Below the pieces are notes generated by a model. That model ran no database searches and was not told the origin of the DNA. It saw only the letters and a program-made list of their open reading frames with translations. From Dyella choica (GTDB taxonomy: Bacteria; Pseudomonadota; Gammaproteobacteria; Xanthomonadales; Rhodanobacteraceae), in the NCBI RefSeq assembly GCF_003977665.1, contig NZ_RYYV01000001.1, positions 310,001 to 374,000 on the forward strand: a DNA stretch of 64,000 bases, given 5' to 3'. Made by a program: the position numbers and the translations under genes. The stretch's first letter is position 1; each line of letters begins with the position of its first letter. Of the stretch, positions 8,945 to 17,972 are shown piece by piece.

Positions 8945-10501
8945 ATGCCCACACCACACCTGAAATACCTGAGTCTGCTATGGCTTGCCGTTGCGCCGCT
9001 GGGAGCCGCGCCACCACTGCTAGCGGCCGGCAATTCGCCACTGAGCGCGGACGACATCGCCTGGCTGCGCCGCGCCAGCTTCGGCCTGGACAGCGCCACC
9101 GTCGAGCGTTACCAGGAACTGGGCCGCACGCGCTTCCTCGACGAGCAACTTGCCGGCGGCGACGATCCCCTGCCACCCGCCGTCGCGCCACTGATCAACA
9201 GCTTCGAGGTCTACAGCACCTCGCCCGCAAAGCTGATCGCCGACTACCGCGACGAAGCCAAAAAAGCCAAGGACGTCGACGCAGCTGACGCCAACGCCAA
9301 GGAGATGGCCAAAAAAGACTTCCAGATGTACCGCCGCGATCTGTACAAGCAGAGCGCGGAGGTAGAGCTGCTGCGCGCCATTTACGGCCGCAACCAGCTG
9401 AAGGAACAGATGGTGTGGTTCTGGCTCAACCACTTCAACATCTATGCGCCCAAGGCCGCCGTCGGCCTGTTCGCCACCGACTACGAAGAAAACACCATTC
9501 GCCCGCATGCGCTGGGCAAGTTCAAGGACCTGGTGATGGCCACGCTGGAAAGCCCGGCCATGCAGCTGTACCTGGACAATGCACACAATGTACACGGCAA
9601 GACCAATGAGAACTACGCGCGCGAGCTGATGGAACTGCATACGCTGGGCGTCCACGCCGGTTATACGCAACAGGATGTACAGCAACTGTCCCTGATCCTC
9701 ACCGGCGCCGGCATCGTTCCGCAGCGCGGCCGCGACGTGATCGACGGTGTCGACAGCAACTTCCTCAACCCGCGTCCGGGCGTGGTACGCAATGGCCTGT
9801 TCGTGTTCCTGCCCGGCCGGCATGACTACTCCAGCAAGCAATTCCTGGGACACAGCATCAAAGGCAGCGGCTTCAACGAGATCGAGCAGGCGGTGGACCT
9901 GATCGTGCACCAGCCGGCTTGCGCACAGTTCATCTCACGCAAACTTGCGGCCTATTTCGTCTCCGACGATCCGCCGCCGACCCTGGTGAACGCTATGGCG
10001 GAAACCTTCCAGCGCACGGATGGCGACATTGCCGCCGTGTTGCGCACCATGTTCCTGTCCCCATCCATCACTAGCGGTGCTGGCAAGAAATTCAAGGACC
10101 CTACCCAATTCGTGGTCTCCGCGATGCGCTTAAGCTATGACGGCAAGCCGATCAGCAACGCCGACCCGCTGGTGAACTGGCTGAACCAGTTGTCCGAACC
10201 GATGTACGGCCACATCACGCCGGATGGTTTCGCCAGCGACAGCGCAAGCTGGTCCAGTTCCGGCCAGATGGCGAAGCGCTTCGATGTGGCACGCGCCATC
10301 GGCAGCGGCCGCAATCGCCTGTTTACGAATGCCGATGGCGAAGTGACGCGCGCCGATCCACCGATGCTGAACTCCCCCCTGTTCCAGCGCACACTGGAAC
10401 CCACGCTCTCCCCCGCCACCCGCGACGCGCTCACCAAAGCCGCCTCGCCGGTGGAGTGGAATACCTTTCTGCTGTCCTCTCCCGATTTCAACTACCGCTG
10501 A
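8945..10501 (+). CDS. DUF1800 family exported protein (copy 1)
   Basis: 518 residues from ATG 8945, which follows a GGGGGAGA ribosome site. A hydrophobic signal peptide ends near LLAAG. The body has family landmarks: DDIAWLRRASFG near the start, MVWFWLNHFN, ENYARELMELHTLG and AQFISRKLAAYF. DUF1800 proteins are exported proteins of unknown activity found beside DUF1501 proteins. The next gene is a DUF1501 protein 17 bp downstream, so the pair is an operon. A close paralogue follows at 11831. Confidence 0.9.
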   Translation: MPTPHLKYLSLLWLAVAPLGAAPPLLAAGNSPLSADDIAWLRRASFGLDSATVERYQELGRTRFLDEQLAGGDDPLPPAVAPLINSFEVYSTSPAKLIADYRDEAKKAKDVDAADANAKEMAKKDFQMYRRDLYKQSAEVELLRAIYGRNQLKEQMVWFWLNHFNIYAPKAAVGLFATDYEENTIRPHALGKFKDLVMATLESPAMQLYLDNAHNVHGKTNENYARELMELHTLGVHAGYTQQDVQQLSLILTGAGIVPQRGRDVIDGVDSNFLNPRPGVVRNGLFVFLPGRHDYSSKQFLGHSIKGSGFNEIEQAVDLIVHQPACAQFISRKLAAYFVSDDPPPTLVNAMAETFQRTDGDIAAVLRTMFLSPSITSGAGKKFKDPTQFVVSAMRLSYDGKPISNADPLVNWLNQLSEPMYGHITPDGFASDSASWSSSGQMAKRFDVARAIGSGRNRLFTNADGEVTRADPPMLNSPLFQRTLEPTLSPATRDALTKAASPVEWNTFLLSSPDFNYR

Positions 10502-10518
10502 GCCAACGAGGCATCGTC

Positions 10519-11718
10519 ATGAACCGTCGTGAATTTCTGCTCTCCGCTGCCAGCGCCGCCGCGCTTCCCGCGCTGACCTTCTCCGGTCGCCTGTTCGCAG
10601 CCCCCGCCAACTCGCCGCGCTTCCTGTTCGTGTTCCTGCGCGGCGGCTACGACTGCAACAATTTCCTGGTGCCGTACAGCAGCGACTTCTACTACGAATC
10701 GCGCCCGACCCTCGCCATCGCCAAGCCCGACCACAACAACCCGAACTCGGCGCTGCCGCTGGATGCGAACTGGGGCATGAACCCGGTGCTGCGCGATTCG
10801 ATCTATCCGTTGTGGCAGAAAAAGCAGGTGGCCTTCATTCCGTTCGCCGGCACGGAAGATCTTTCGCGCAGCCACTTCGAAACGCAGGACAGCATCGAAC
10901 GCGGCGAACCCATGAACGCCGGCGGCAATTACCGTTCCGGCTTCCTGGCGCGCCTGTCCGGCCAGCTCACCGGCGTACCCGCCATCGCCTTCACCAACAG
11001 CCTGCCGCTGAGCTTCCAGGGTGCCGGCAAGGACATTCCCAATATCTCCTTGCGCGGCAACACCAAGGCGAATTTCGACGAGCGCCAGTCATCCATCCTG
11101 GCCGGCATGTACAAAAACACCTCGCTCGCCTCCGCCGCGGCCGATGGCCTGAGCCTGCGCACTACCGTGTCGAAGGATCTACAGGACGAAATGACCGCCG
11201 CCAGCCGCGGCGCCCCTAACGCCTCCGGTTTCGCGCAGGAAACGCAGCGCATCGCCACCTTGATGCGCGACCAGTACCGCCTCGGCTTCGTCGACGTCGG
11301 CGGCTGGGATACGCACGTGAACCAGGGCAGCGTCACCGGCGGCCTCGCCAACAACCTACGCAATCTCGGCGACGGCCTGGCCGCATACGCCGCCGCGCTC
11401 GGCAACGAATGGAACAACACCGTGGTCGTGGTGATCTCCGAATTCGGCCGTACCTTCCGCGAAAACGGCGATCGCGGCACCGACCACGGCCACGGCACCG
11501 TGCACTGGGTGCTGGGCGGCAAGGTCAATGGCGGCCGGATCGCCGGCGAGCAAGTCGCCGTGACCCAGCAGAACCTGTTGCAGAATCGCGATTACCAGGT
11601 GCTCAACAATTACCGCGATGTGTATTGCGGGTTGCTGGCGAAGATCTGGGGCTTGCGTGGGAATCAATTGCAGGAGATCTTCCCGCAGGCAAAACCCCGC
11701 GATCTGCAACTGGTGTAG
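10519..11718 (+). CDS. DUF1501 family protein with Tat-type signal
   Basis: 399 residues from ATG 10519. The N-terminus MNRREFLLSAASAAALPAL is a Tat-type signal with twin Arg. The body has FLFVFLRGGYDCNNFLVP and DVGGWDTHVNQG, then VVVVISEFGRTFRENG and GTDHGHGTVHWVLGG, hallmark motifs of DUF1501, which belongs to the alkaline-phosphatase-like fold with metal-ligand Asp/His residues. It is expected in the periplasm and is the usual partner of DUF1800. Function is not known. Confidence 0.92.
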   Translation: MNRREFLLSAASAAALPALTFSGRLFAAPANSPRFLFVFLRGGYDCNNFLVPYSSDFYYESRPTLAIAKPDHNNPNSALPLDANWGMNPVLRDSIYPLWQKKQVAFIPFAGTEDLSRSHFETQDSIERGEPMNAGGNYRSGFLARLSGQLTGVPAIAFTNSLPLSFQGAGKDIPNISLRGNTKANFDERQSSILAGMYKNTSLASAAADGLSLRTTVSKDLQDEMTAASRGAPNASGFAQETQRIATLMRDQYRLGFVDVGGWDTHVNQGSVTGGLANNLRNLGDGLAAYAAALGNEWNNTVVVVISEFGRTFRENGDRGTDHGHGTVHWVLGGKVNGGRIAGEQVAVTQQNLLQNRDYQVLNNYRDVYCGLLAKIWGLRGNQLQEIFPQAKPRDLQLV

Positions 11719-11735
11719 CCTGCCACTCAAGCCGC

Positions 11736-11798
11736 GTAGGCTGGGATGCCAATCCCAGCTTTCTTTGCGCACCTGCTGGGATTGTCATCCCAGCCTAC
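11736..11798. repeat. REP-like palindrome, family GTAGGCTGGGATG, copy 3
   Basis: Inverted arms GTAGGCTGGGATGCCAATCC and ATTGTCATCCCAGCCTAC around a short loop, between the DUF1501 gene and the second DUF1800 gene. Confidence 0.9.
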
Positions 11799-11830
11799 GG
11801 CAACAAGGACATCCCCTCGAGATCTGCCGC

Positions 11831-13351
11831 ATGCGCCCTATCACTCTAGCCGCTCTATCGCTAAGCCTGCTACTCGCCCCCACCCTCAGCCAAGCCGCTG
11901 CCACCACCAGCCTCAGCCCCAACGACATCGCCTGGCTCCACCGCGACAGCTTCGGCCTAGACACCGCGACTGTCTCGCAATACCGCTCGCTCGGCCGCAA
12001 CGCATTACTGACCAAGCAGCTCGACGACCAGCTCGGCGACACCCTGCCCGCGCCCATCGCCGCACAAATCGATGCCTACGAAGCCTTCCACACCCCGCTC
12101 GACCAATTGCTGATCTCGTTGCAGCAGGAACAACAGCAACTACGCAACCTGCCGGATGGCCCTGAAAAGCAGGCGGCCAACAAAGCCATCCAGGACCACG
12201 GCAACCAGATCGGCCTGCAGGCGCAGCAGGCCGAACTGCTGCACGCCATCTACGGACCCAACCAGCTCAAGGAACAGCTGGCCTGGTTCTGGCTCAATCA
12301 CTTCAGCGTCTATGCGGCCAAGGGACGCGTGCGCTGGGAACTGGCCGATTACGAAGATGCCGTGCGCAGCCACGCCCTCGGCAAATTCCGCGACCTGGTG
12401 ATGGCCACGCTGCAAACCCCGGCGATGCTGGAGTTTCTCGACAACGCGCAAAACGCCAAGGGCCACGTCAACGAAAACTATGCCCGCGAGCTGATGGAGC
12501 TTCACACGCTGGGCGTCAACTCCGGCTATACCCAGCAGGACGTGCAGCAACTGGCGCTGATCCTCACCGGCGTCGGCATCGCACCCGCCGATGGCAAGCA
12601 GGAAAACTTCAACCCGAAAATGGCGCCGCTGGTGGTCCGCAACGGCATGTTCGAGTTCAACCCGCAGCGGCATGATTTCAGCGACAAGCTGCTGCTGGGC
12701 AAAACCATCAAGGGCAGCGGTTACGACGAAGTGCAGCAGGCCGTCGACCTGATCGTGAAGCAGCCGGCCTGCGCTCAATTCATCTCGCGCAAACTGGCCG
12801 AATACTTCGTCGCCGACAACCCACCGCCGGCGCTGGTCGCCAAAATGGCGCACACCTTCCAACATACCGATGGCGATATCGCCCAGGTCGTGCGCGTGAT
12901 GTTCCAATCGCCCGAACTGCTTTCCGGCGCCGGCAAGAAATTCAAGGATCCCGCGCAGTTCGTCGTTTCCTCCGTACGCCTGGCCTACGATGGCTCGCCC
13001 ATCGTCAATGCCCAGCCGCTGGTGAGCTGGCTCAACCAGTTGGACCAGCCGCTGTTCGGCCGCATCACCCCGGACGGCTGGCCGCTCGACGGCGAAGCCT
13101 GGTCCAGCTCCGGCCAGATGGCCAAGCGCTTCGACATCGCCCACGCCATCGGCACCGGCAACAACCAGCTATTCACGCCTGCCGGCAGCACCGCACGCAC
13201 CGCAGGTTTTCCGATGCTGACCACGCGCCTGTATTACGACGCCATCGATCCGTATCTGTCGAAAGCCACGCGCGATGCACTGGCCAAGGCAACCTCGCAG
13301 CAGGAGTGGAACACTTTCCTGCTTTCCTCTCCGGACCTCAATTACCGCTAA
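11831..13351 (+). CDS. DUF1800 family exported protein (copy 2)
   Basis: 506 residues from ATG 11831, with a signal peptide ending at SQAAA. It is collinear with the 8945 gene over its whole length and shares DDIAWLHRDSFGLD, LAWFWLNHFSVYA, ENYARELMELHTLGV and the C-terminal EWNTFLLSSPD ending, so the two arose by duplication. Unlike copy 1 it has no DUF1501 gene behind it and is cut off from the DUF1501 gene by a REP element. It may use the same DUF1501 partner or be a spare copy. Confidence 0.9.
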   Translation: MRPITLAALSLSLLLAPTLSQAAATTSLSPNDIAWLHRDSFGLDTATVSQYRSLGRNALLTKQLDDQLGDTLPAPIAAQIDAYEAFHTPLDQLLISLQQEQQQLRNLPDGPEKQAANKAIQDHGNQIGLQAQQAELLHAIYGPNQLKEQLAWFWLNHFSVYAAKGRVRWELADYEDAVRSHALGKFRDLVMATLQTPAMLEFLDNAQNAKGHVNENYARELMELHTLGVNSGYTQQDVQQLALILTGVGIAPADGKQENFNPKMAPLVVRNGMFEFNPQRHDFSDKLLLGKTIKGSGYDEVQQAVDLIVKQPACAQFISRKLAEYFVADNPPPALVAKMAHTFQHTDGDIAQVVRVMFQSPELLSGAGKKFKDPAQFVVSSVRLAYDGSPIVNAQPLVSWLNQLDQPLFGRITPDGWPLDGEAWSSSGQMAKRFDIAHAIGTGNNQLFTPAGSTARTAGFPMLTTRLYYDAIDPYLSKATRDALAKATSQQEWNTFLLSSPDLNYR

Positions 13352-13362
13352 TCACCGCCCTT

Positions 13363-13422
13363 GCTCCCTCCCCTGCTTGGCAGCAGGGGAGGGTTGGGGT
13401 GGGGTTGCGCGCGCTTGCCGCA
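13363..13422. repeat. CTCCCTCCCCTGC / GCAGGGGAGGG element, copy 2
   Basis: Hairpin GCTCCCTCCCCTGC with GCAGGGGAGGGT, followed by GGGGTGGGGTTGCGCG and GCTTGCCGC. It matches 1595-1657 including the tail, so the unit is a mobile or amplified element rather than a simple terminator. Confidence 0.75.
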
Positions 13423-13477
13423 ATCCACACATCCAGCTCGATGCGATTCCCCATCACCGTCATTCAAGCGAACTCGC

Positions 13478-13546
13478 GTAGGCTGGGATGACAATCCCAG
13501 CTTTGTTCGCACTTTCATGGATGCTGGGATGGTCATCCCAGCCTAC
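13478..13546. repeat. REP-like palindrome, family GTAGGCTGGGATG, copy 4
   Basis: Arms GTAGGCTGGGATGACAATCC and ATGGTCATCCCAGCCTAC. Its right end provides the TAG stop of the minus-strand DUF1579 gene. Confidence 0.9.
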
Positions 13547-14013
13547 AGGGCGGAAACGTCATCCATGCGCCGATACTCCCCTTCCATCACTCGCTCCCAA
13601 TTCACCCCACCGTCAAACGAACTCTCCAGCACCAGCCGATAAACCCCATCCACCACCCACTCGTAGATGTGTCTCGTCTGCCCACGCTGCGAACTGCGCA
13701 GAAACACCAGCCGCTTGCCATCCCAATGTCCCGTTGCCGGCTGCGTAGGCGCAAAGCCATAACTGTCGAACCAGTACAAGGCGTACTCACCAGGCTCCTG
13801 CCCCGCCACGAACACCGCATGCGCCTGCAACGCCGGCTTGCCTTCGCGCTCCTCGCGGTAATCCAGCAATAAAACCTTCCCGCCCAGATCGAAACGCGCG
13901 CTCACCCGCCCCACCGCTGGGCCACCCTGCCCCCAGCGAGTCGTTGCAATCGTTTCATCGCCAACCCACTCGCCCACCAGCGCGGCCAGCCCATTCGCTT
14001 CCAGAACATCCAT
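13543..14013 (-). CDS. DUF1579-like protein
   Basis: 156-residue cytoplasmic protein. It reads LVGEWVGDETI near the start, GGKVLLLDYREER in the middle and GHWDGKRLVFLR later, a beta-barrel pattern like DUF1579 and heme-/lipocalin-like proteins of unknown function. Its stop codon lies in the adjacent REP element. It sits just downstream of the DUF1700-type gene on the same strand (6 bp gap), so it is probably the last gene of that operon. Confidence 0.7.
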   Translation of the reverse strand: MDVLEANGLAALVGEWVGDETIATTRWGQGGPAVGRVSARFDLGGKVLLLDYREEREGKPALQAHAVFVAGQEPGEYALYWFDSYGFAPTQPATGHWDGKRLVFLRSSQRGQTRHIYEWVVDGVYRLVLESSFDGGVNWERVMEGEYRRMDDVSAL

Positions 14014-14019
14014 GTCCGA

Positions 14020-14961
14020 TTACTCCCCTGCGCTTCCAGCCACCAGCAGATGCTTCGCAATCTGACCATGCAGATGACCGAGCCCACGCACCATATGCAG
14101 CGTGGTGAACAGCATGACGATGCCGATCAGGGACGCACAGATCGTGCCCGGCCAACCTCCCAACCACGTCACCCAATCGCAGATCCAGGACGGCCCATCG
14201 CAGGTGGAGTAAGGAACCCCCATCGACTCCAGCACCGCCTTCGCGATCGGCGCCAACGCCAGCGCCAGCGATGTTGCAAGGAAGGTCACCGCAATCGTGA
14301 AATAGGCTATACCCAGCGGTAGCATCATGAACATGTAGAACACAGTGCCCCAGGTCCGCGGATCGCGGACCATTGTCCCCATGCGCTGCCAGAACGACAT
14401 GCCGCGCGTGGAAAACACCGGGCGCCGTGGCATACGCACGCCTAGCATGGTCTCCACGATGCGACCTTCCACCAGCGACAGCACGCGCACGGAACCCAGG
14501 AACAACATCGCAAAAGGAAGGCCGATGATCAGCACCAGCAAACCGAACGACAGCGAAATGCCTGTCACCACCCAAGTGAAGTAGAAAATGCCCGTGGCCA
14601 GCGACAGCACCATGTAGAACAACGCACCGTAGGTATGCGGGTCCGCCGCCACGCCGAAGAACTTGCCCACCCATGAAGCTTGCTTCGGCGGCCGCGGTGG
14701 CCGTAGCGCACGCTGGATCTTTATTTCCTGATCGCGATACAGCTCCGCCACCTCTTCCGGCGCGCCATAGCTGCCAACCACTTTCGCCAGCATCTCCGCT
14801 TCGCTTCGCCCCGGCTGTTCGGCCAGTTCCGCGCGCAGATGTTCCTCGGCGTCGTACAACGCATCCTGGATCAAGGCCGGGTCCGCGCCACGAAGGGCCG
14901 CCCGCAGCTGTTCCAGGTATTCGGCTATCGTCCGTGGCATCTTTGGTGCATCCGCATTCAT
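14020..14961 (-). CDS. DUF1700-like N-terminus fused to putative sensor membrane domain
   Basis: 313 residues from ATG 14961. The N-terminal ~80 residues (IAEYLEQLRAALRG, LYDAEEHLRAELAE, VGSYGAPEEVAELY) resemble DUF1700, a region linked to PadR genes. The rest has two similar membrane blocks, each starting with a DPxTYGALFYM or DPRTWGTVFYM motif and holding paired hydrophobic helices, as in the PF13796 putative sensor domain. The start overlaps the PadR stop as ATGA. Probably a membrane protein co-regulated with, and perhaps modulating, the PadR repressor. Confidence 0.8.
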   Translation of the reverse strand: MNADAPKMPRTIAEYLEQLRAALRGADPALIQDALYDAEEHLRAELAEQPGRSEAEMLAKVVGSYGAPEEVAELYRDQEIKIQRALRPPRPPKQASWVGKFFGVAADPHTYGALFYMVLSLATGIFYFTWVVTGISLSFGLLVLIIGLPFAMLFLGSVRVLSLVEGRIVETMLGVRMPRRPVFSTRGMSFWQRMGTMVRDPRTWGTVFYMFMMLPLGIAYFTIAVTFLATSLALALAPIAKAVLESMGVPYSTCDGPSWICDWVTWLGGWPGTICASLIGIVMLFTTLHMVRGLGHLHGQIAKHLLVAGSAGE

Positions 14962-15326
14962 CGCCAGTCTCCTTGCAGAACCTTGTCAACCGAATCACGC
15001 GTGGCCCCCCACGCCGCGACCCACTCTCGCAGCACTTCACGTCCGAATTTGGTGATGCGGTAATACCGCCTGGGCGGCCCGCTCACCGAGGGCTCCACCT
15101 CGCTGGCCAGCAGACCGCTGGCCTCCAGATTGCGTAGCACCGGGTAAAGCGCGCTCTGCTTGCCCGCCAGCACGCCTTCTTCCCCCAGCTCTTCCAGCCG
15201 TTTGGCGATCTGATAGCCATACAACGGCTGCCGCGACTGCCCCAACACCGCCAGCAGCACCAGCGAAACCGTGCCCGCCGACAGCTCCTTCTGGAACTTC
15301 TTGATTTGGGCCGCAATGTCTTCCAC
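14958..15326 (-). CDS. PadR-family transcriptional regulator
   Basis: 122-residue regulator with the PadR winged helix. LVLLAVLGQSRQPLYGYQIAKRLEE is the family signature (shown by LYGYQIAKRLEELG), followed by ALYPVLRNLEASGLL and PPRRYYRITKFGREVLREW, the wing. First gene of a three-gene minus-strand operon with the DUF1700-type and DUF1579-like genes. Likely autoregulates the operon. Confidence 0.9.
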   Translation of the reverse strand: MEDIAAQIKKFQKELSAGTVSLVLLAVLGQSRQPLYGYQIAKRLEELGEEGVLAGKQSALYPVLRNLEASGLLASEVEPSVSGPPRRYYRITKFGREVLREWVAAWGATRDSVDKVLQGDWR

Positions 15327-15432
15327 GGCTGCCCTGCCCTTCCGCTTATGCTGGAGTGAACAGTAGTGCGAAGTTCATACTAGTGCATGGGTATGAAGTC
15401 ATGGGCTGCTCGACGCCCACGTGTGCGCGTGA

Positions 15433-15478
15433 CACCAAAATGGGTGCACTTTTGGAAACCAAAGTCTGTGCAGTTTGA
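15433..15478 (-). mobile_element. IS21-like end remnant, shared with 31198
   Basis: On the minus strand this reads CTCAAACTGCACAGACTTTG followed by GTTTCCAAAAGTGCAC. A close match lies at 31198-31243 on the plus strand. TGCACACTTTGG-like motifs repeated at element ends are typical of IS21-family transposons; another such motif is near 15586. No transposase gene is present, so this is a remnant at best. The rest of 15327-15674 holds no gene I can support. Confidence 0.4.
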
Positions 15479-15620
15479 GGTGGGTGTGTACGTAACTTTG
15501 CTTACTAGCGGATAGCTAGGTTTGTACATTTTCAATAAAAACAAATGCTTAGGATTCATGGGCGCTCGCCTTAAGCGACCCTTTGACAACCAAAGTATGG
15601 GCTGAAAACATTTGGGAGAG

Positions 15621-15647
15621 CGTCCGCTTTCGACCCGAATCGGACAT
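15621..15647. repeat. GTCCGCTTTCGACCC...CGGACAT palindrome, copy 1
   Basis: CGTCCGCTTTCGACCC then GAATCGGACAT, an imperfect inverted repeat. Other copies are at 15981 and 55609. It lies just upstream of a small gene. Confidence 0.7.
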
Positions 15648-15674
15648 GCTTAGAAGCACGACATAGGACAGACA

Positions 15675-15977
15675 ATGGCGGCGGACCAGAGATCGATGGA
15701 CGAGGCACGGAAATGGAATGCTGAGCTTGACGCCGCGCTCCAATCCAATGGCGTTGTTGACCGATCACTCTATCTGCGGCTGATGGACGCCTATCGGTAT
15801 GATGCGGCCTCGTCTGTCGGCTGGGTCGACGCCAAGATGAGAGTGCTGCTGGACCGGGGGCGACAAGGAAAGGAATTGAGCCTGTTTACCCCGACGCAAC
15901 GGGAGCAAAAGCTGGTTCGGAGCGAACTAGAGCTTCGGTCCTGGATTGACGAGAACTTTCCCGGACTTAGCGTGTAA
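15675..15977 (+). CDS. Hypothetical protein, 100 aa
   Basis: Small soluble, charged and mostly helical-looking protein from ATG 15675, preceded by AGGA at a fitting distance. I recognise no family. It contains ARKWNAELDAAL and WIDENFPGL. GTCCGC palindromes lie on both sides, a layout often seen around small accessory genes in Xanthomonadales. Whether it is expressed is uncertain. Confidence 0.5.
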   Translation: MAADQRSMDEARKWNAELDAALQSNGVVDRSLYLRLMDAYRYDAASSVGWVDAKMRVLLDRGRQGKELSLFTPTQREQKLVRSELELRSWIDENFPGLSV

Positions 15978-15980
15978 CAA

Positions 15981-16007
15981 CGTCCGATTCCGACCCAGAG
16001 CGGACAT
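15981..16007. repeat. GTCCGC palindrome, copy 2
   Basis: CGTCCGATTCCGACCC then AGAGCGGACAT directly after the stop of the 15675 gene and before the 16059 gene. Confidence 0.7.
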
Positions 16008-16058
16008 TGAGTCGGCGTTGGAAATCGCAGATTCGCATTCATTGCGGGGAGTTTAGGC

Positions 16059-16400
16059 GTGTCTCAAGACGATCAGAACCCAGTAATGCGTCGCGCGTAC
16101 GTCGTTCGTGCTTCCAGCCAATTGCTGGCACACCTCGCGGAACTCGGTGAAGCGGATCTTGCAGAATCGCTTTCATCCCCCTCGGTTGTTATGACCGAGC
16201 CTCTCCGATACGAAGGGAAGCTAGAGGGCTATCGCTCGCTGATTCTCGGTAAGTGCAAAGCCCGCTTCATCACAGAACTCTCCGAGTCGGTTGGTGAGCG
16301 GTTCATCACCTTGTTCGGTGATCTGCCGGCAATGGCCTTATTCGATGCTTGGTGGCTGGCCGAAGAAGCGGATACCGTCGAGATCACAACAGATTGGTAG
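16059..16400 (+). CDS. Hypothetical protein, 113 aa
   Basis: Starts at a GTG preceded by GGGGAG 8 bp upstream. Soluble, acidic protein with LLAHLAELGEADLAESL and a Trp-rich acidic C-terminus (AWWLAEEADTVEI). No family recognised. Followed 85 bp later by the 16487 repeat with a strong plus-strand terminator, so it may be the terminated transcript. Confidence 0.5.
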   Translation: MSQDDQNPVMRRAYVVRASSQLLAHLAELGEADLAESLSSPSVVMTEPLRYEGKLEGYRSLILGKCKARFITELSESVGERFITLFGDLPAMALFDAWWLAEEADTVEITTDW

Positions 16401-16486
16401 GCGGTCCGATCAATTTTTCATGCCGCCTCTGGGCGATCGGGGACGGTAGGTCGGTACAGTGCGGCTAGCGGTCTAATGTTCGCTTC

Positions 16487-16562
16487 CGCCCCACAGCAGA
16501 CACTCATCTAGCGCACACGAAGACCAAGAGCCGCCTCGTTCAGGCGTTTTTTTTTGTCTGGA
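16487..16562 (+). repeat. ~75-bp repeat with Rho-independent terminator, left copy
   Basis: Contains AGCAGACACTCATCTAGCGC, then CGCCTCGTTCAGGCG followed by nine T, a strong plus-strand terminator, and ends GTCTGGAG. A second copy lies at 17973-18049 in the same orientation; together they flank the alginate-lyase gene. Confidence 0.85.
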
Positions 16563-16723
16563 GTGCCACATTGCATCGGCGTGAGCCTTGATGTCATCGC
16601 TTTGACTTCGGACGTAAATGCGCTCCAATTTACGCTTGCAGTGATCGCTGCAGAGCAAGGTCGGCTGAACCTTGATAGCCTGCGTTCTGTAAAGACAAGC
16701 CCCTTCGCTCGGAGTTGAGAACG

Positions 16724-17905
16724 TTGAACATTTCATTCAAAGGCCTGGGCCGTTCCGTCGGCATATCGGTCGCGCTGGCGCTGATTACACCGTCGGTGAT
16801 GGCAAGTTCTTTCGTTCACCCGGGCGCCTTGCATACCCAGGCCGATCTCGACCGCATGAAGACGCAGGTGGCGCACAACGCGCAGCCTTGGACGGATGGC
16901 TGGGATGTGCTGATCAAGAATTCCCATGCGTCACTGAACTGGACCGCGAACCCTCAGGCCATGGTCTATCGTGGCTATGACGGCACTCATCGGGAGAACT
17001 ATGCGGCGCTATTCAACGACGCCGCGGCGGCGTATGCGCTTGCCCTACGCTGGAAGGTGAGTGGTGACGACGCCTATGCCGACAAGGCCGCCGCCATTCT
17101 GGACGCGTGGTCCAAGACCTTGACCGGGATCGACGGCACATCCGACAAGTTCCTGGCGTCAGGTATTTACGGCTACCAGCTCGCCAACGCAGCGGAGATC
17201 ATGCGCAGTTACGAGCGCTGGCCGGCGCAAGATGTCGCTCGCTTCAAGACCATGATGCTCAACGTCTTCTATCCGATGAACCATCAGTTTCTGTTGCATC
17301 ACAACGGCCAGAAGATCGATCACTACTGGGCCAACTGGGATCTCGCCAACATGTCGTCCATGCTGGCCATCGGCATTCTGGCGGATCGTCGCGATATCTA
17401 CGACGAGGCCGTCGAATACTTCAAGCACGGTGCAGGCAATGGCTCCATCGAACACGTGGTGTGGAAGGTCTATCCTGATGGCCTTGGGCAGACCCAGGAA
17501 AGCGGACGCGACCAGGGGCACAACACCATTAACGTGGCGCTATTGGGCGCGTTCTGCCAGATGGCCTGGAATCAGCACGACGACCTTTTCGGCTATGACG
17601 ACAATCGCGCGCTCAAGGGAGTCGAATACATCGCCAAATACAACCTCGGGCATGACGTTCCCTACACGACATACAGCAACAGCGATGTAACGCAGCCAAC
17701 TATCTCAAGTACCGGGCGCGGCAATACTCGCCCGGTGTGGGAGCTGTTCTACAACCACTACGTGGTACTCAAAGGACTGGATGCTCCGTATCTCCGCATG
17801 GCCGCTGAGAAAGTGCGCCCCGAAGGGGGTGGTGGCGACTACGGCCCCAATAGCGGCGGATTCGACCAGCTTGGATATGGCACGCTGACTTATACGTTGA
17901 AGTAA
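16724..17905 (+). CDS. Secreted alginate-lyase-family polysaccharide lyase
   Basis: 393 residues with a signal peptide ending near VMASS. The TTG at 16724 is preferred because GGAG ends 9 bp before it; a TTG at 16715 would leave no room for the ribosome site. The mature part starts FVHPGALHTQADLDRMK, typical of alginate_lyase-domain (PF05426) proteins, and has (alpha/alpha) barrel landmarks AYALALRWKVSGDDAYADKA, HYWANWDLANMSS, ESGRDQGHNTIN and YNLGHDVPY. The Asn/His/Arg/Tyr set around NWDLAN, RDQGH and the later Tyr fits lyase chemistry. Probably periplasmic or secreted, degrading a uronate-containing polymer. No other polysaccharide genes adjoin it, and it is flanked by direct repeats. Confidence 0.85.
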   Translation: MNISFKGLGRSVGISVALALITPSVMASSFVHPGALHTQADLDRMKTQVAHNAQPWTDGWDVLIKNSHASLNWTANPQAMVYRGYDGTHRENYAALFNDAAAAYALALRWKVSGDDAYADKAAAILDAWSKTLTGIDGTSDKFLASGIYGYQLANAAEIMRSYERWPAQDVARFKTMMLNVFYPMNHQFLLHHNGQKIDHYWANWDLANMSSMLAIGILADRRDIYDEAVEYFKHGAGNGSIEHVVWKVYPDGLGQTQESGRDQGHNTINVALLGAFCQMAWNQHDDLFGYDDNRALKGVEYIAKYNLGHDVPYTTYSNSDVTQPTISSTGRGNTRPVWELFYNHYVVLKGLDAPYLRMAAEKVRPEGGGGDYGPNSGGFDQLGYGTLTYTLK

Positions 17906-17972
17906 CGGCAAAGACGGTGCCACAAGGTGTCGCTAGTGGTGGTTGCTCGACCTGCTGCCTCTATATCCATTT

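Noticed and set aside
13955-15040. 361-residue minus-strand open frame
   Set aside because: Shifted frame of the DUF1700-type and PadR genes.
16487-16562. tRNA 3' end as an attachment site for the flanked alginate-lyase segment
   Set aside because: Neither copy contains a T-arm or CCA end; only a terminator and unassigned sequence.
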